A stretch of DNA of 64,000 nt, from NCBI GenBank assembly GCA_910583755.1, contig CAJTZO010000012.1:3912-67911 (forward strand), written 5' to 3'. This stretch comes from an uncultured Clostridia bacterium (GTDB lineage: Bacteria > Bacillota > Clostridia > Lachnospirales > Anaerotignaceae). A model generated the notes under the pieces. It was not told the DNA's origin, searched no databases, and saw nothing but the letters and a program-made list of their open reading frames with translations. Below, piece after piece: positions 8,765-17,551 of this stretch; positions within the stretch are counted from its first letter, which is position 1, and each line of letters opens with the position of its first letter. The position numbers were made by a program, and so were the translations under genes.

Positions 8765-9508
8765 ATGAGAAAAAAAATTGTTGCCGGAAACTGGAAAATG
8801 AACAAAACACCGAAACAAGCAGCAGAATTATGTGCATTGTTAAAAGACAAAGTAAATACAGATAAGGTAGATGTTGTATTTTGTGTACCTGCTGTTGATA
8901 TTGCTACTGTAGTGGAAGCTGTTAAAGGGACAAATATTGCTGTTGGCGCAGAAAACATGCACTTTGAAGAAAGTGGCGCTTATACTGGTGAAATTGCACC
9001 TGCTATGTTAACAGAAATGGGTGTAAAATATGTGGTTATCGGTCACTCTGAAAGACGCGAATATTTTGGAGAAACAGATGCAACAGTAAATAAAAAAGTA
9101 AAAAAAGCATTAGAACATAATTTAACACCAATTATGTGTTGTGGTGAAACATTAGAGCAAAGAGAAATGGGCATTAACATTGAAATTGTACGTATGCAGG
9201 TAAAAGCTGGTTTATATGGTATCAGTGCGGATGATGTTAAAAAAGTTGTCATTGCTTATGAACCAATTTGGGCAATCGGTACAGGTAAAACTGCAACCAG
9301 TGAACAAGCACAAGAAGTTTGTTGCGCAATTAGACAAGTTGTTGGAGAAGTATATGGAAAAGAAGTTGCAGAAGAAGTTCGTATTCAATATGGTGGTAGT
9401 GTAAATGGTAAAAATGCAGCAGAACTGTTTGCAATGGCAGATATTGATGGTGGTCTTGTAGGTGGCGCCAGCTTAAAAGAAGAATTTGCAAGTATCGTAA
9501 ATTATTAA
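8765..9508 (+). CDS. tpiA: Triosephosphate isomerase
   Basis: This enzyme interconverts dihydroxyacetone phosphate and glyceraldehyde 3-phosphate in the cytoplasm. The 247-residue length is typical. Visible catalytic parts are AGNWKMN (Asn/Lys) near the N-terminus, IGHSERREYF with the catalytic His, AYEPIWAIGTGK with the catalytic Glu and flexible loop, and the phosphate-binding YGGSVNG and GGLVGGASL segments. It follows the two deacetylase genes and precedes gpmI by about 50 bases. Confidence 0.97.
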   Translation: MRKKIVAGNWKMNKTPKQAAELCALLKDKVNTDKVDVVFCVPAVDIATVVEAVKGTNIAVGAENMHFEESGAYTGEIAPAMLTEMGVKYVVIGHSERREYFGETDATVNKKVKKALEHNLTPIMCCGETLEQREMGINIEIVRMQVKAGLYGISADDVKKVVIAYEPIWAIGTGKTATSEQAQEVCCAIRQVVGEVYGKEVAEEVRIQYGGSVNGKNAAELFAMADIDGGLVGGASLKEEFASIVNY

Positions 9509-9560
9509 AAATATGCTTGCGAGCTTATAAAGGGATACTCACATTATAAGGAGGCTAATT

Positions 9561-11108
9561 ATGAGCAAAAAAACAACAGTTTTAATGATATTGGACGGTT
9601 TCGGTATCAATGATAAGACCGAGGGAAATGCTATCCGACAGGCAAAAACACCTACTTTAGACAAAATTATTGAAAAATATCCTTGTGTAAAAGGGTATGC
9701 AAGTGGACTTGATGTAGGCTTGCCTGAGGGACAAATGGGAAATTCTGAAGTAGGTCATTTGAACATTGGTGCAGGTCGTATTGTATATCAAGAATTAACA
9801 AGAATTACAAAAGCAATCGAAGATGGTGACTTTTTTGAAAATGAAGAATTATTAAAAGCAGTTAACCACTGTAAACAAAACGATAGTGCATTACATTTAT
9901 TTGGTTTGCTTTCTGATGGAGGTGTGCATAGCCACAATACACATTTATATGCTTTATTACAGTTGGCAAAAAGAAATGGATTAGAAAAAGTATTTGTACA
10001 TTGCTTTTTAGATGGTAGAGATACACCACCTTCTTCGGGTGTGGATTATTTAGCACAATTAGAAGAAAAAATAAGAGAAATCGGTGTTGGAAAAATTGCT
10101 ACAGTATCCGGACGTTATTATGCAATGGATAGAGATAAACGTTGGGAGCGTGTACAGGTTGCTTATGACACCATTGTTTCTGGAAAAGGTGTAACAGCAA
10201 GTAGCTCTGAGGAATGTATTAAAACATCTTATAAAAATGGAAAGACAGACGAGTTTGTATTGCCTACTTCTATTGTAAATGAAGAAGGGAAAGCAATTGG
10301 TACCGTCAAAGATAAAGATTCTGTTATTTTCTTTAATTTCCGCCCTGACAGAGCAAGAGAAATTACAAGAACATTTTGTGACACAGAATTTGATGGATTT
10401 GAAAGAGTGAATGCACCAAAAGATATTGTTTATGTATGCTTTACAGAATATGATGTAACTATTGAAAATAAATTTGTTGCTTTTAAACCACAGAGATTAA
10501 CCAATACATTAGGAGAATATATTTCTTCTTTAGGTCTGAAACAGTTAAGAACAGCCGAAACAGAAAAATATGCACATGTTACATTTTTCTTTAATGGTGG
10601 TGTAGAAGAACCAAACCCAAATGAGGATAGATGGTTAGTACCTTCTCCACAGGTTGCTACTTATGATTTACAGCCTGAAATGAGTGCGATTGCTGTTACA
10701 GATGGTCTTGTAAAGGCAATTAATTCAAACGAATATGATTTAATTATTATCAATTATGCAAATCCAGATATGGTTGGTCATACTGGCGTTTTAGAGGCAG
10801 CAATCAAAGCGATTGAAACTATAGATGCTTGTTTAGAAAGAGTGTTAAAAGCATTGCTTGATAATAATGGTCAGATGTTTATGTGCGCTGACCACGGAAA
10901 TAGTGACCAACTCATTGACTATAATACCGGAGAACCTTTTACAGCACACACTACAAATCCAGTTCCTTTTATTCTGGTAAATTATACGGATGGAATTGGC
11001 TTAAAAGAAGGTGGAAAATTGGCTGATATTGCGCCAACTTTGCTGGAAATGATGGATATTCCAAAACCTGCGGAAATGATAGGACAAAGTTTATTGATTG
11101 GTAAATAA
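9561..11108 (+). CDS. gpmI: 2,3-bisphosphoglycerate-independent phosphoglycerate mutase
   Basis: This manganese enzyme interconverts 3- and 2-phosphoglycerate through a phosphoserine. The 515-residue length matches the family. The N-terminal MILDGFGI metal motif, the active-site serine in QMGNSEVGHLNIGAGR, HCFLDGRDTPP, and the C-terminal MCADHGNSDQ and TAHTTNPVPF motifs of the alkaline phosphatase superfamily are all present. A strong AAGGAGG ribosome site precedes the ATG. It lies between tpiA and eno. Confidence 0.97.
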   Translation: MSKKTTVLMILDGFGINDKTEGNAIRQAKTPTLDKIIEKYPCVKGYASGLDVGLPEGQMGNSEVGHLNIGAGRIVYQELTRITKAIEDGDFFENEELLKAVNHCKQNDSALHLFGLLSDGGVHSHNTHLYALLQLAKRNGLEKVFVHCFLDGRDTPPSSGVDYLAQLEEKIREIGVGKIATVSGRYYAMDRDKRWERVQVAYDTIVSGKGVTASSSEECIKTSYKNGKTDEFVLPTSIVNEEGKAIGTVKDKDSVIFFNFRPDRAREITRTFCDTEFDGFERVNAPKDIVYVCFTEYDVTIENKFVAFKPQRLTNTLGEYISSLGLKQLRTAETEKYAHVTFFFNGGVEEPNPNEDRWLVPSPQVATYDLQPEMSAIAVTDGLVKAINSNEYDLIIINYANPDMVGHTGVLEAAIKAIETIDACLERVLKALLDNNGQMFMCADHGNSDQLIDYNTGEPFTAHTTNPVPFILVNYTDGIGLKEGGKLADIAPTLLEMMDIPKPAEMIGQSLLIGK

Positions 11109-11147
11109 TAAAATTTCGTCATTTTTACTGAAAATATTTATTTTTGG

Positions 11148-11176
11148 TTGAAAACAAAAAAAAAGTTTGCTAAAAT
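11148..11176 (+). promoter_or_regulatory. Internal sigma-A promoter for eno
   Basis: TTGAAA at 11148-11153 and TAAAAT at 11171-11176 are 17 bp apart in the gap between gpmI and eno. This suggests that enolase can be made independently of the CggR-controlled promoter. Confidence 0.6.
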
Positions 11177-11261
11177 ATACCAAGATATATTGCAAAAAAA
11201 TTTTAAAACTTTTTTATGCAGTATCAAAATATGTTTTTATAAAAAAAGAGGAGGAAAGAAC

Positions 11262-12575
11262 ATGAAAAGCTATATTGAAATTAGAGACGTTCACGCAAGA
11301 GAAATTTTGGATTCTAGAGGAAATCCAACTGTGGAAGTAGAAGTTGTGGTGGAAGATAATGTGGTAGGTAGAGCTGCTGTACCTTCTGGTGCTTCTACAG
11401 GTGCTTTTGAAGCAGTGGAAATGCGTGATGGTGGTTCCAGATATGTTGGTGCTGGAGTACAAGATGCAGTAAATAATGTTAATAATGTTATTGCAGATGC
11501 GATTATTGGCATGAATGCTCTTGACCAAGTAGCGATTGATACCAAAATGATTGAATTGGATGGCACTCCTAACAAAGCAAAATTAGGTGCAAATGCAATT
11601 CTTGGCGTTTCTATGGCAGTTGCAAAAGCAGCAGCAGAATATTTAGCAATGCCTTTATATCAATATCTTGGCGGTTTCAACGCAAAAACAATGCCTGTTC
11701 CTATGATGAACATTATGAATGGTGGTAAACATGCAGACAACACTGTTGACATTCAAGAATTTATGATTATGCCAGTTGGTGCTCCTTCTTTTAAAGAAGC
11801 TTTAAGAATGTGTGCAGAAATTTATCATAACCTTAAGAGTGTATTAAAAGGAAAAGGTCTTTCCACAGCAGTGGGTGATGAAGGTGGCTTTGCTCCTGAC
11901 CTTGCAACAGCAGATGATGTTATTGACTTAATTAAAGAAGCAGTTGAAAAAGCTGGTTATAAATGGGGAGAAGATATTAAAATTGCTATGGACCCTGCTT
12001 CTACAGAACTTTATGATGAAAAAGATGGAAAATATCATTTCCCTGGTGAGAGCAAAATGCTTGGCAAAGATGTTGTTAGAACATCTGCTGAAATGGTGGA
12101 CTTCTGGAAAGCTCTTTGTGAAAAATATCCTATCATCTCCATTGAAGATGGTTTAGCAGAAGAAGACTGGGAAGGTTGGCAATTATTGACAAAAGAACTT
12201 GGCGGCAAAGTTCAACTTGTTGGTGATGACTTATTTGTGACAAATACAGAAAGATTACAAAAAGGTATTGATTTGAAAGCTGGTAACTCTATTTTGATTA
12301 AGGTAAATCAAATTGGTACTTTGACAGAAACATTTAACGCAATTCAGCTGGCAAATAGAAACAATATGACAGCAGTAGTATCTCACCGTTCTGGTGAAAC
12401 AGAAGATGCAACTATCGCTGACATTGTTGTTGCTGTCAATGCTGGTCAGATTAAAACAGGTGCTCCTGCAAGAACAGACCGTGTTGCAAAATATAATCAG
12501 TTGTTAAGAATTGAAGAAGAATTAGGCGATGTAGCACAATATTTAGGCTTAAAAGCTTGGTTTAACTTAAAATAA
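11262..12575 (+). CDS. eno: Enolase
   Basis: Enolase dehydrates 2-phosphoglycerate to phosphoenolpyruvate. I chose the ATG at 11262 because AGAGGAGGAAAG lies directly upstream and the protein then begins MKSYIEIRDVHAREILDSRG, as enolases do. An upstream in-frame ATG at 11148 would add 38 unlikely residues. The 437-residue protein has the magnesium-binding and catalytic segments GDEGGFAPDL, SIEDGLAEEDWEGW, VGDDLFVTN, LIKVNQIGTLTET and SHRSGETED. It ends the glycolytic cluster and is followed by a strong terminator. Confidence 0.97.
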   Translation: MKSYIEIRDVHAREILDSRGNPTVEVEVVVEDNVVGRAAVPSGASTGAFEAVEMRDGGSRYVGAGVQDAVNNVNNVIADAIIGMNALDQVAIDTKMIELDGTPNKAKLGANAILGVSMAVAKAAAEYLAMPLYQYLGGFNAKTMPVPMMNIMNGGKHADNTVDIQEFMIMPVGAPSFKEALRMCAEIYHNLKSVLKGKGLSTAVGDEGGFAPDLATADDVIDLIKEAVEKAGYKWGEDIKIAMDPASTELYDEKDGKYHFPGESKMLGKDVVRTSAEMVDFWKALCEKYPIISIEDGLAEEDWEGWQLLTKELGGKVQLVGDDLFVTNTERLQKGIDLKAGNSILIKVNQIGTLTETFNAIQLANRNNMTAVVSHRSGETEDATIADIVVAVNAGQIKTGAPARTDRVAKYNQLLRIEEELGDVAQYLGLKAWFNLK

Positions 12576-12583
12576 TATTTTTT

Positions 12584-12620
12584 AACCCCCCATTTTTTCA
12601 AATGGGGGGCAATTCTATTT
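12584..12620 (+). terminator. Intrinsic terminator of the glycolytic cluster
   Basis: CCCCCCATTT and AAATGGGGGG form a perfect 10-bp GC-rich stem with a 4-base loop, shortly after eno. The trailing sequence CAATTCTATTTTATTT is T-rich. Confidence 0.9.
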
Positions 12621-12673
12621 TATTTGTATAAAAAAGATACTTGCCGTAAAATAAATTTACTATAAAAAAATCC

Positions 12674-12790
12674 TTGACAAAGTATAATTTTTTATAATAA
12701 ACTCAATGTAAAACAAGTCTTTACTACGAAAAATAATTTTAAGGCGAGTTCTCACCATAAACTTTTAAAGGTGGAAATCGCCTTTTTAAT
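12674..12790 (+). ncRNA. Candidate short terminated RNA or leader between eno and sepF
   Basis: A TTGACA box at 12674-12679 with TATAAT-like sequence shortly after (spacing is short, 13-15 bp) precedes about 90 bases that end in a strong hairpin. AAGGCGA (12741-12747) pairs with TCGCCTT, with an inner CACC/GGTG stem, followed by TTTTTAATTT. No protein frame fits. It could be a small RNA or a riboswitch-like leader; it matches no class I can name. The remaining sequence to 12930 shows no gene. Confidence 0.4.
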
Positions 12791-12930
12791 TTGGATTACT
12801 TTGTAATAATAGAAGAAATCATCCTTTCAGATATGATATAGGAAATGAATAGTTTTGTAAAAACAGAAACAGAAAAGGATAAAAAAATAGAGGATAGGAA
12901 AGGATTTTGTCGTAATTTGGAAAATATCTG

Positions 12931-12958
12931 TTGAAAAAACAGAAATTTCTATTATACT
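12931..12958 (+). promoter_or_regulatory. Sigma-A promoter of sepF
   Basis: TTGAAA at 12931-12936 and TATACT at 12953-12958 are 16 bp apart, about 60 bases before the sepF start codon. Confidence 0.65.
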
Positions 12959-13018
12959 AAAAGACATATGAGTAAGATTTAGAAATAGCAGAGTTATACA
13001 TGCAAGGAGGATTTTGGA

Positions 13019-13471
13019 GTGGCAAATATATTTGGTAAAATAAGAGGATTTATGTTTGATGATGAGTATGAAGAAGAGATTGATGACTATGAGGAGGAAG
13101 AAATAGAAACGCAGCGTACACCGGTTAAAGAAATTAATTCTTCCAATAAGTATAAAAAACCTAACTTATACCCTATTGATGCAAAGAAAAAATTGGAAAT
13201 TGTTTTAATGCAATCTGCTTGCTATGAGGATGCACAAAAAATTTGTGACCAAATTAAATTGGAAAAACCTGTAGTGGTGAATTTGGAAAAAGTAGAATAT
13301 CAAGTTGCACAGAGAATTATGGATTTTTTATCTGGAACTTGTTATGCTTTAGATGGAAGTATCCAAAAAGTAGCAAATAATATTTTTGTGATTGCTCCTA
13401 GTACCGTGGAGGTTTCTAGTGAAATCAAAGAAGAAATTAAAAATGTATTACCTTGGGCAGCGAATGGTTGA
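13019..13471 (+). CDS. sepF: Cell division protein SepF
   Basis: SepF binds FtsZ and tethers it to the membrane during septum formation. The 150-residue protein has the family layout: an amphipathic N-terminal membrane-targeting helix (MANIFGKIRGFMF), an acidic variable linker at about 16-50, and a C-terminal SepF domain with KPVVVNLEKVEYQVAQRIMDFLSG and GSIQKVANNIFVIAP. The start is GTG at 13019 after an AAGGAGG site. Unlike the ylm cluster of bacilli, no other division genes are adjacent. A promoter is visible at 12931-12958. Confidence 0.92.
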   Translation: MANIFGKIRGFMFDDEYEEEIDDYEEEEIETQRTPVKEINSSNKYKKPNLYPIDAKKKLEIVLMQSACYEDAQKICDQIKLEKPVVVNLEKVEYQVAQRIMDFLSGTCYALDGSIQKVANNIFVIAPSTVEVSSEIKEEIKNVLPWAANG

Positions 13472-13545
13472 ACTTCATACTTGTAAAGAAGAAAGATTTA
13501 TTTTATAATAAAAGTATATAAATGGTATAAAAGGAGGAAAGGGAT

Positions 13546-14880
13546 ATGTTTATAGGAAAAATGGGGTTTCAACAAAATTTTCAAACAAATTTTTTGTCTG
13601 GGCAACGAAAAATACCATCTAAGCCACAACAATCTACTCAAAAACCAAGAATATCAAAGGATACTTTTACACAATCCACAAAACATATGATTTATTTGGA
13701 AATGAATCAAACTAAAAACAAATTAACACCTTTGAAAGCAGAGTCTATTACTTATGCAGAGTATATTCCATCTGAAGATTTGACCAAAGAAATCGTACCA
13801 CCATCTGAAAAAGATTATACAGAAAAGGATGCTTTGTTGTATCAATATATAAAACAACATGCTACAAGCCTCACATTTGAAAAAGATGGAATAGATGCAC
13901 CTCGCTTTTTTATGGGAGAGGTAACAGAGGAAGAATTGGAAAGTTTTAGGCAAGAATTGCTGAAAAATGGTGTTGATAATGAAATTGACTGGTGGCAAGT
14001 GCGTTCTGATTTTAGCTGGAATGATATTACTTTAGATAATGTTTCTAAAATAGAGCAAAAAGTAGATTATATTTGTTCTCGCTATGCGGTTTTAAAAAAT
14101 CGTATCGAGAATCAATATACTGGGGAAGAAAAACAGAAAAATTTGCAGATGCTTCAGGATATATATGATTATGGCAAAAAAGAAGTGTTAAATTCTTATG
14201 CGGAAAATATTGGTGGTTTTTTTGAAAACTTAGGGCAATCTGTTTCAGAAGAAATGAAGACTAGTTTGAATGCTATTATAGACAAAAAAACTGCGGAATA
14301 TGAAACTTATATTGCACAAAATAAAAATTATGCTTCTCTTTCTAATGAGGAAGATACTTGGCTGTATCAGGATGATGCTTTTATGGCAGCACAGCTTCGC
14401 AAAAGTGTAGCAAAAGAACAAGGGGAAGGGACACAAAATAAATATCATTATAATCATAGTGATAGGTTTGATTTTTCTGAATATTTGCAAAATAATATAG
14501 ATGGAAAGATAACAGGGGAAGATTTGAGCGAAAAAGATGTTTCTTATTCTTTAGAAGATTTAAAATTTGCAGGAATTTATGCTGATACTATGAAAAACTA
14601 TTTAGATAATTCTTATTGGGGATATGGTGACCAAAATGATGCTGCATTAGGAAAAAAATTTGCAGAACAATTTTGTAATATCAAAAACATTACCTCAAAA
14701 TTAAATATTGGAAAAAATTTAAAACAGGCAATCGAAAAAACATTTAAGCCTTTTTTAAATAAATTGATGGATAAAATAGATAAAGGAATCGAAGAAAATA
14801 GAAAAGATTCCCTTTATGGTAGTAGATTTCATTATATTGACAGAATTGCTGTCTTTCAGTTTTTCCATAAATCTATTTAA
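13546..14880 (+). CDS. Hypothetical protein, 444 residues
   Basis: I do not recognise this protein. It has no signal peptide or membrane segment. The first 60 residues are polar and low in complexity (Gln, Thr, Ser, Lys rich), and the rest is predicted largely helical and rich in Lys, Glu, Asn, Tyr and Trp (for example DWWQVRSDFSW and YTGEEKQKNLQMLQDIYDYGKKEV). AAAGGAGGAAAGG precedes the ATG. It starts 75 bases after sepF with no terminator between, so they may be cotranscribed. A strong terminator follows. Confidence 0.7.
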   Translation: MFIGKMGFQQNFQTNFLSGQRKIPSKPQQSTQKPRISKDTFTQSTKHMIYLEMNQTKNKLTPLKAESITYAEYIPSEDLTKEIVPPSEKDYTEKDALLYQYIKQHATSLTFEKDGIDAPRFFMGEVTEEELESFRQELLKNGVDNEIDWWQVRSDFSWNDITLDNVSKIEQKVDYICSRYAVLKNRIENQYTGEEKQKNLQMLQDIYDYGKKEVLNSYAENIGGFFENLGQSVSEEMKTSLNAIIDKKTAEYETYIAQNKNYASLSNEEDTWLYQDDAFMAAQLRKSVAKEQGEGTQNKYHYNHSDRFDFSEYLQNNIDGKITGEDLSEKDVSYSLEDLKFAGIYADTMKNYLDNSYWGYGDQNDAALGKKFAEQFCNIKNITSKLNIGKNLKQAIEKTFKPFLNKLMDKIDKGIEENRKDSLYGSRFHYIDRIAVFQFFHKSI

Positions 14881-14902
14881 AAAGTTCTTTTTTATGATAT
14901 GA

Positions 14903-14943
14903 AAACATACAAGCAAAAGGTTTATTTGCTTGTATGTTTTTTA
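14903..14943. terminator. Terminator between convergent genes, probably bidirectional
   Basis: AACATACAAGCAAA pairs with TTTGCTTGTATGTT, flanked by a T-run on the plus strand and an A-rich upstream side. It serves the 444-residue gene and possibly the convergent gene at 14947-15546. Confidence 0.8.
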
Positions 14944-14946
14944 GTG

Positions 14947-15546
14947 CTAAATTAAATAATGATATATTTCTTCTATGTTATCATCAAATAATAGTTGATA
15001 TTCTTTGATATGTTTTAATCCCCTTTTAAAACAAAATACATCATAATAAAGATGGAAAAAAGCATCAGAAACAGATTCTCCTTTTTCAAAATACTTTTTT
15101 TCGCCATTATCATATAAAAAATAAATATTATATTGTTCCTGTTCTTTTTCTAAATTGAATTTCCTTGCTTGTGGATTCCTAATAGAATAGTATTCTGGTT
15201 CCATATACAAATTCATTAATTTTTTACATTCTTCAAAATCTGTTATCTTAAGAAATCCCTGCCATCTTTTATCATCTATGCTTTCCCCGAAATGTGCTTT
15301 TAAAGTGAGTGCAAGTTTGCGTTTTATTTCTTTTTCGGATTCTGAAAAATATTCTTCTATTGTATAACGTTTTACACCTCTTTCGATAACAGAAAGCTCA
15401 TATCCTTTTTCTGTTTCTTCTAAAAGATACCGTATTTCAACATCACGAATATCAATGATTTCAATTTCTTTTTCTCTTCGGAATATTTTTCCGTTTTCTC
15501 CTATGTATTTTTCTAGCCTCTCTATATAAATATCATCTATATTCAT
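14947..15546 (-). CDS. Hypothetical protein, 199 residues
   Basis: I do not recognise the family. The protein is cytoplasmic, acidic and rich in Glu, Tyr and Ile (start MNIDDIYIERLEKYIGENGK; later AFFHLYYDVFCFKRGLKH). Its size and mixed alpha/beta look resemble immunity proteins of contact-toxin systems, but no motif proves this. An AGGAGGA ribosome site precedes the ATG at 15546. A 42-codon open frame lies immediately upstream and its stop overlaps this ATG, which suggests translational coupling. Confidence 0.6.
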   Translation of the reverse strand: MNIDDIYIERLEKYIGENGKIFRREKEIEIIDIRDVEIRYLLEETEKGYELSVIERGVKRYTIEEYFSESEKEIKRKLALTLKAHFGESIDDKRWQGFLKITDFEECKKLMNLYMEPEYYSIRNPQARKFNLEKEQEQYNIYFLYDNGEKKYFEKGESVSDAFFHLYYDVFCFKRGLKHIKEYQLLFDDNIEEIYHYLI

Positions 15547-15671
15547 TTTATAGTTTTCCTCCTTTTATGCCTGTTATTAAAATTTTCTTTCTTTGTAGCT
15601 TGTAAAATCCATTTTTCTAAATCCTTTTGCTGGAAAGTCAGAGTACTGAAAAACGATATTTCCTGAATCAT
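15543..15671 (-). CDS. Small open frame coupled to the 199-residue gene, possibly a remnant
   Basis: A 42-codon frame begins with ATG at 15671 behind AAGAGGTG and ends in TGA that overlaps the next ATG (ATGA). The peptide contains STLTFQQKDLEKWILQATKK and ends in a basic stretch. It could be a real small partner or the 3' remnant of a longer gene such as a polymorphic toxin. It has no recognisable domain. Confidence 0.35.
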   Translation of the reverse strand: MIQEISFFSTLTFQQKDLEKWILQATKKENFNNRHKRRKTIK

Positions 15672-15843
15672 AAAGCAAACACCTCTTTTTTATATATTAT
15701 CAAAAAGTTTAAAGGCAGTCTATTCTTTTATTAAGGGTTCTATCTAAAAAATACAAATTTTTGTTTAGAATAAAACTTGATTCAAGCTATAAAAAATGTT
15801 AAATTTATGATAAAGGAATTGATAAAATAAGGAGGGAATTGTT

Positions 15844-16704
15844 ATGCTACAAATTGGTACAATATTATCTTTAATGTCAGCACTAATGGGGGGAGGTGCA
15901 CCAAACGATATTATAATGGAACCACCGGTCATTATCATAGAAGATGAAAAAATCACGCCTATTGACGACCCTGTGGAAGTTCCACCACAGCCACAACAAA
16001 ATAATCCATCTGTAGGATATTATGACAGAAAATCATGGTGGTTTAAAAGAAATAAGGAAAATACACCACCTTCTGCACAATATGAAATTGCAATCGGAAA
16101 TTATGATGCCTATTATTTAGGAGATACACAGAAAAAAACAATTTATTTGACATTTGATGAAGGATATGAAAATGGATATAGTGAAAAAATATTAGATGTC
16201 CTAAAAGAATATGATGTAAAAGCAGCCTTTTTTGTAACAAAGTCTTATATTCGGGATAATCCAGAATTGATTAAAAGAATGGTTGCAGAAGGGCATATTG
16301 TGGGAAATCATAGCGTAACACACCCTGATATGACAAAATTAACAGCAGAACAAATTGCTTCGGAAATACAGGATTGTGCAGCTTATTTTAAAGAGGTTAC
16401 TGGACAAGAAATGCCACACTTTTTTAGACCTCCAGAAGGTGTTTATAGCATTTTTTCCTTAGAACAAACGCAAGCACAAGGATATAAAACCATATTCTGG
16501 AGCTTTGCTTATGGAGATTGGGATGTGAATCATCAACCCGGAAAACAAAATACATATAATATGGTGATGGAAAATTATCATAACGGAAGTATTATGCTGC
16601 TTCATGCAGTTTCACAGTCCAATACAGAGGCATTACCAGACATTATAACCAGTTTGCGAGAAAAAGGCTATACTTTTATGAGTTTGGAGGATTTGCCCGA
16701 ATAG
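15844..16704 (+). CDS. pdaA: PdaA-type polysaccharide deacetylase (delta-lactam-biosynthetic de-N-acetylase)
   Basis: PdaA removes the N-acetyl group from muramic acid during spore cortex formation, allowing muramic delta-lactam to form. The NodB domain covers about residues 95-285. It shows TIYLTFDEGYENGYSEKIL (PdaA proteins carry this GYENGY extension; the second metal Asp position reads E here), HIVGNHSVTHPDM with HxxxH, FFRPPEGVYS, and SIMLLHAVS. The N-terminus is hydrophobic (MLQIGTILSLMSALMGGG) but lacks basic residues, so it is an odd export signal. AAGGAGGG precedes the ATG. A sporulation role is inferred from the family. Confidence 0.8.
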   Translation: MLQIGTILSLMSALMGGGAPNDIIMEPPVIIIEDEKITPIDDPVEVPPQPQQNNPSVGYYDRKSWWFKRNKENTPPSAQYEIAIGNYDAYYLGDTQKKTIYLTFDEGYENGYSEKILDVLKEYDVKAAFFVTKSYIRDNPELIKRMVAEGHIVGNHSVTHPDMTKLTAEQIASEIQDCAAYFKEVTGQEMPHFFRPPEGVYSIFSLEQTQAQGYKTIFWSFAYGDWDVNHQPGKQNTYNMVMENYHNGSIMLLHAVSQSNTEALPDIITSLREKGYTFMSLEDLPE

Positions 16705-16728
16705 AAAGGGTAAAAGGAGGTAGTTGTT

Positions 16729-17295
16729 TTGAGCATTAATATTGACCTCGTAACATTATTTGAAGAATTAGAAGAAACATTACAAAAGTTAAAGAAATTA
16801 AAAGAAGGACAGGAAGAAATAGATGACGAGGAAATTCCTACAGCATTTAATTCTGATATATTGACAGATGTTAAGGAATATATTTTGATGTATTATGGTA
16901 AAAATAGACCGATATGGGCAGAAGCATTTTATCAGATTTGTTCGTGGCAGTGGTCAATATTGTATGAAGGAATAGAAGTTTATTATGAGAATCTTTATGA
17001 AGACAACGATTATAAAACAATTATGCGCGTTGGACAATATTTAAAACAAAATGGATATCCTGAATTTTATGAATATTATGTTGCTCCGGCTGTAGAATAT
17101 GAAGAAGAATTGGAAGAATGTCCAGATGGAGTAGCGTATTCTACATGGCATCCTTATCCAGAAGAAATGTACCCAATATTGAAAAAAACAGAAGAATGGG
17201 CAGAAAAAAATCTGGAAATGGTTTGGAATTTTTATGTGGATATTTTAAAAAAATATAAGTCAACACTACTGGAAAGCCAAAAAGAAAAATTGTGA
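16729..17295 (+). CDS. Hypothetical acidic protein, 188 residues
   Basis: The start is TTG at 16729 behind AAAGGAGG. The protein is strongly acidic and aromatic (QICSWQWSILYEGIEVYYENLYED; YSTWHPYPEEMYP), with no signal or membrane segment. I recognise no family. It begins 24 bases after the PdaA-like gene and probably shares its transcript. A weak hairpin follows the stop codon. Confidence 0.6.
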   Translation: MSINIDLVTLFEELEETLQKLKKLKEGQEEIDDEEIPTAFNSDILTDVKEYILMYYGKNRPIWAEAFYQICSWQWSILYEGIEVYYENLYEDNDYKTIMRVGQYLKQNGYPEFYEYYVAPAVEYEEELEECPDGVAYSTWHPYPEEMYPILKKTEEWAEKNLEMVWNFYVDILKKYKSTLLESQKEKL

Positions 17296-17298
17296 TGG

Positions 17299-17330
17299 AA
17301 AAAGAGGGGAGAAATTCCTTCTTTTTTATA
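17299..17330 (+). terminator. Probable weak terminator
   Basis: AAAAAGAGGGGA can pair with TTCCTTCTTTTT (with G-U pairs) around a short loop, and the 3' arm itself is the T-run. It sits just after the 188-residue gene. Confidence 0.4.
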
Positions 17331-17487
17331 TTTTGATGCAAGTAAGGAATATGTAAGAGAATGAATAAAACAAAAGAAAAAACCAAAAAAATAACAGCAA
17401 ATGCTGTTAGCTCTAAAAAACCAAAAGAATAATTTGACGAAAAAAGGCATATTTTTGTATAAAAAAAAGAGGAATAAAAGACAGCCT

Positions 17488-17520
17488 TTGACAAATTTCT
17501 TTCTCAACTCATGTTATGAT
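17488..17520 (+). promoter_or_regulatory. Probable promoter of the LysM membrane protein
   Basis: An extended -10 element TGTTATGAT (17512-17520) lies 31 bases before the start codon. A TTGACA box at 17488-17493 is present but 21 bp away, so the extended -10 may carry most of the activity. Confidence 0.45.
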
Positions 17521-17551
17521 AACCTAAATCGTAACAAGGAGGACAATAACA

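Noticed and set aside
17361..17432. A 23-codon lysine-rich frame before the LysM gene
   Set aside because: It has only a weak ribosome site, sits in A-rich DNA, and could arise by chance.
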